From contig JAAURD010000013.1 in NCBI GenBank assembly GCA_012034075.1, positions 1-46,183 on the forward strand: a DNA stretch of 46,183 nucleotides. The letters run 5' to 3'. The DNA comes from Chloroflexaceae bacterium (GTDB lineage Bacteria; Chloroflexota; Chloroflexia; Chloroflexales; Chloroflexaceae). The translations under genes were made by a program, and so were the position numbers. Shown here piece by piece: positions 44,791-46,183 of this stretch. The notes beneath the pieces are model-generated. The model worked only from the letters and a program-made list of their open reading frames with translations, ran no database searches and had not been told where the DNA came from. Position 1 is the stretch's first letter; each line of letters opens with the position of its first letter.

Positions 44791-45588
44791 ATGACAAACG
44801 GTACATCCCAGGCTTCTTCTGAAGCCTCGAAGACAGCTGTTCCTGAACATACAGCAACAGCGCCTGAGACAACATCGTTTTTTGGTCGTCACTGGCAAAA
44901 GGTTCTGGCCGCCGGCATCTGGATCGCCCTGGTAGGAGGATTTCTCATCTACGGTGTGGTCAGCGGTAAATCACCGATTGATCTTCTGCAAGAGACCGTC
45001 ACGCTGCTGCAATCGCCCATCGGTGGCCTGATCTACATCGTAATCTATGCACTACGACCCATCGCGTTCTTTCCGGCCACCGTGATCACCATTATGGGCG
45101 GCGCCATCTTCGGGCCGTTCCTGGGCGTTATCTACACCATTATTGGCAGCAATATATCGGCCACGGTGGCCTATGCCTTTGGCTATTTCCTGGGCAAAGG
45201 CGTGCTGGATGAATCGGCATCGACTGGCTTTATCCAGAGCTACGCCGACCGCATGCGCCAGAACAGCTTTATCACTATTCTGATTATGCGCCTGATCTAC
45301 CTGCCCTACGACCTGGTGAACTACCTGGCCGGTCTGCTGCATATCAACTATCGTGCGTTTATTCTTGCAACCATTCTGGGTTCCATTCCTGGCACCCTGA
45401 CGTTTGTGCTGGCGGGTGCGTCTATCGATATCAACGAGGTGTTTGAGTCTGGCTTCCAATTCCCAACGCTCGATCCCTGGACATTAGCAGCCTCTTTTGT
45501 GCTCTTTATTGGCGGTCTAGCCCTTTCCAAATACCTCAAACAGCGTGAAGCGCGTCAGGAAATGCCAACCGACCAGAGCATCTCATAG
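44791..45588 (+). CDS. TVP38/TMEM64 (VTT/DedA superfamily) membrane protein
   Basis: 265 residues with five or six hydrophobic segments. The VTT-domain core is FFPATVITIMGGAIFGPFLG, followed by GSNISATVAYAFGYFLGKG and MRLIYLPYDLVNYLAGL. The family includes lipid scramblase-like and stress-tolerance proteins; the exact function is unknown. ATG 44791 with AGGAAG 6 nt upstream. 96 nt before a mercuric-reductase-like flavoprotein, a pairing often seen in bacteria, where the two are even fused. Confidence 0.9.
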   Translation: MTNGTSQASSEASKTAVPEHTATAPETTSFFGRHWQKVLAAGIWIALVGGFLIYGVVSGKSPIDLLQETVTLLQSPIGGLIYIVIYALRPIAFFPATVITIMGGAIFGPFLGVIYTIIGSNISATVAYAFGYFLGKGVLDESASTGFIQSYADRMRQNSFITILIMRLIYLPYDLVNYLAGLLHINYRAFILATILGSIPGTLTFVLAGASIDINEVFESGFQFPTLDPWTLAASFVLFIGGLALSKYLKQREARQEMPTDQSIS

Positions 45589-45684
45589 GCTTGCCGTTGC
45601 ACGCGGACGCCGTACGCATCGGCTCCCATAGCCCGATGTTGGTATCAACAAACGAAACAACACAACAGAAAAGGAGCAAAACCC

Positions 45685-46183
45685 TTGACGGTAGAAATAC
45701 TGCCTGCCGATACCTATAATCAACAACTGGTTGCCAATGTTCACCCCACAGCACGGGTAAACCCGCAACCCGCCAAACGCTACAACCTGGTCGTCATTGG
45801 CGCCGGCACCGCCGGTCTGGTCACTGCCGCCGGTGCCGCTGGACTGGGCGCCAAAGTAGCGCTGATCGAACGCCATCTGATGGGCGGTGATTGTCTGAAT
45901 GTTGGTTGTGTTCCCTCCAAGTGCCTCATCCGTTCAGGGCGCATGGTGGGTGATATTGCGCAAGCCGAGGCTTTTGGCGTGCATGTTGCCCGTGATGCGA
46001 CCAGCGTAGACTTTGCCGCGGTGATGGAGCGTATGCGCCGAATTCGTGCCCAGATCAGCACCAATGACTCGGTGCAGCGCTTTGAAGACCTGGGGGTTGA
46101 TGTCTTCCTGGGTGAAGGCCGTTTCACAGGAAACGATACCATCGACGTAGATGGGCAGACGCTGACCTTCAAAAGCGAGTGGA
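45685..46183 (+). CDS. FAD-dependent disulfide oxidoreductase, MerA/dihydrolipoamide dehydrogenase-like (cut by window edge)
   Basis: First 166 residues. TTG start at 45685, with AAAAGGAG 8 nt upstream. FAD-binding VVIGAGTAGLVTAAGAAGLG (about 36-55) and the redox-active disulfide GGDCLNVGCVPSKCLIRS (about 75-90), in the form seen in mercuric reductase-like and dihydrolipoamide dehydrogenase-like enzymes. No N-terminal HMA domain, so the mercury link is only by family name. An additional Cys in PSKCLIRS is common in this subgroup. The AACAAACGAAAC half-site (45647-45658) just upstream resembles the candidate operator at 7327. Confidence 0.92.
   Translation, partial: MTVEILPADTYNQQLVANVHPTARVNPQPAKRYNLVVIGAGTAGLVTAAGAAGLGAKVALIERHLMGGDCLNVGCVPSKCLIRSGRMVGDIAQAEAFGVHVARDATSVDFAAVMERMRRIRAQISTNDSVQRFEDLGVDVFLGEGRFTGNDTIDVDGQTLTFKSEW

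Overview
The window is bacterial chromosome of moderately high GC, most probably from a member of the Chloroflexota (class Chloroflexia). That placement is an inference from gene style: PAS/GAF-STAS regulators, a giant cyclase-ATPase-TPR protein, TPR/coiled-coil membrane proteins, and gene-dense stretches separated by repeat-filled gaps. No rRNA is present to confirm it. Two tRNA-Ala genes (GGC and CGC anticodons) lie at about 35.0-35.2 kb.

Layout. 1-845: start of a Ser/Thr protein kinase (minus, runs off the window). 1.4-6.9 kb: a MacB/FtsX-type permease, an ABC-F ATPase and a PAS-STAS (RsbR-like) regulator. 7.5-12.7 kb: a secreted protein with its own terminator, then a 1408-residue protein built like soluble adenylyl cyclase (two cyclase domains, AAA ATPase, TPRs). 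13.1-16.0 kb (minus): a TPR/coiled-coil/membrane protein. 16.4-19.3 kb (minus): a complete cbiMNQO cobalt-uptake operon behind a promoter, a cobalamin riboswitch and a terminator. 19.4-21.8 kb: a DsbA-like thioredoxin and RadC. 21.8-28.2 kb (plus): a methyl-cycle operon (mtnA, MetE-like protein, PfkB kinase, ahcY, small membrane protein, metK) behind a strong promoter and an unclassified attenuator-like leader. 28.3-28.9 kb (minus): a transaldolase-type enzyme. 30.0-34.7 kb (minus): arginine operon argG-phosphatase-argJ-argH. 35.6 kb: TrmO family. 36.3-38.6 kb (minus): an ABC-2 exporter. 38.7-41.6 kb (minus): an orphan DUF1156 DNA methylase. 42.1-43.1 kb (minus): a GAF-STAS regulator. 43.8-46.2 kb (plus): a bacterial expansin, a TVP38/TMEM64 membrane protein and the start of a mercuric-reductase-like flavoprotein.

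Two things dominate at the whole-window scale. First, seven genes (ABC-F, the TPR membrane protein, metK, argJ, argG, an ABC-2 permease, and the DUF1156 methylase twice) are broken by what looks like the same lesion: one base missing from a short homopolymer. Restoring one base in each gives full-length proteins. Because metK, argG and argJ are among them, sequence or assembly error is the likeliest cause. I annotate the pieces separately and say how they join. Second, the gaps are filled by a mosaic family of short non-autonomous repeats with 9-15 bp terminal inverted repeats (ATACCAAATTCGG type) and internal GC-rich hairpin modules; no transposase is present.

Functional links. The methyl-cycle operon makes SAM (metK), clears S-adenosylhomocysteine (ahcY), probably removes the adenosine formed (PfkB kinase), and salvages methylthioribose-phosphate (mtnA). 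The cobalt importer is placed under B12 feedback. The arginine cluster holds the last steps of arginine synthesis. No CRISPR array, prophage, rRNA or replication origin was seen.
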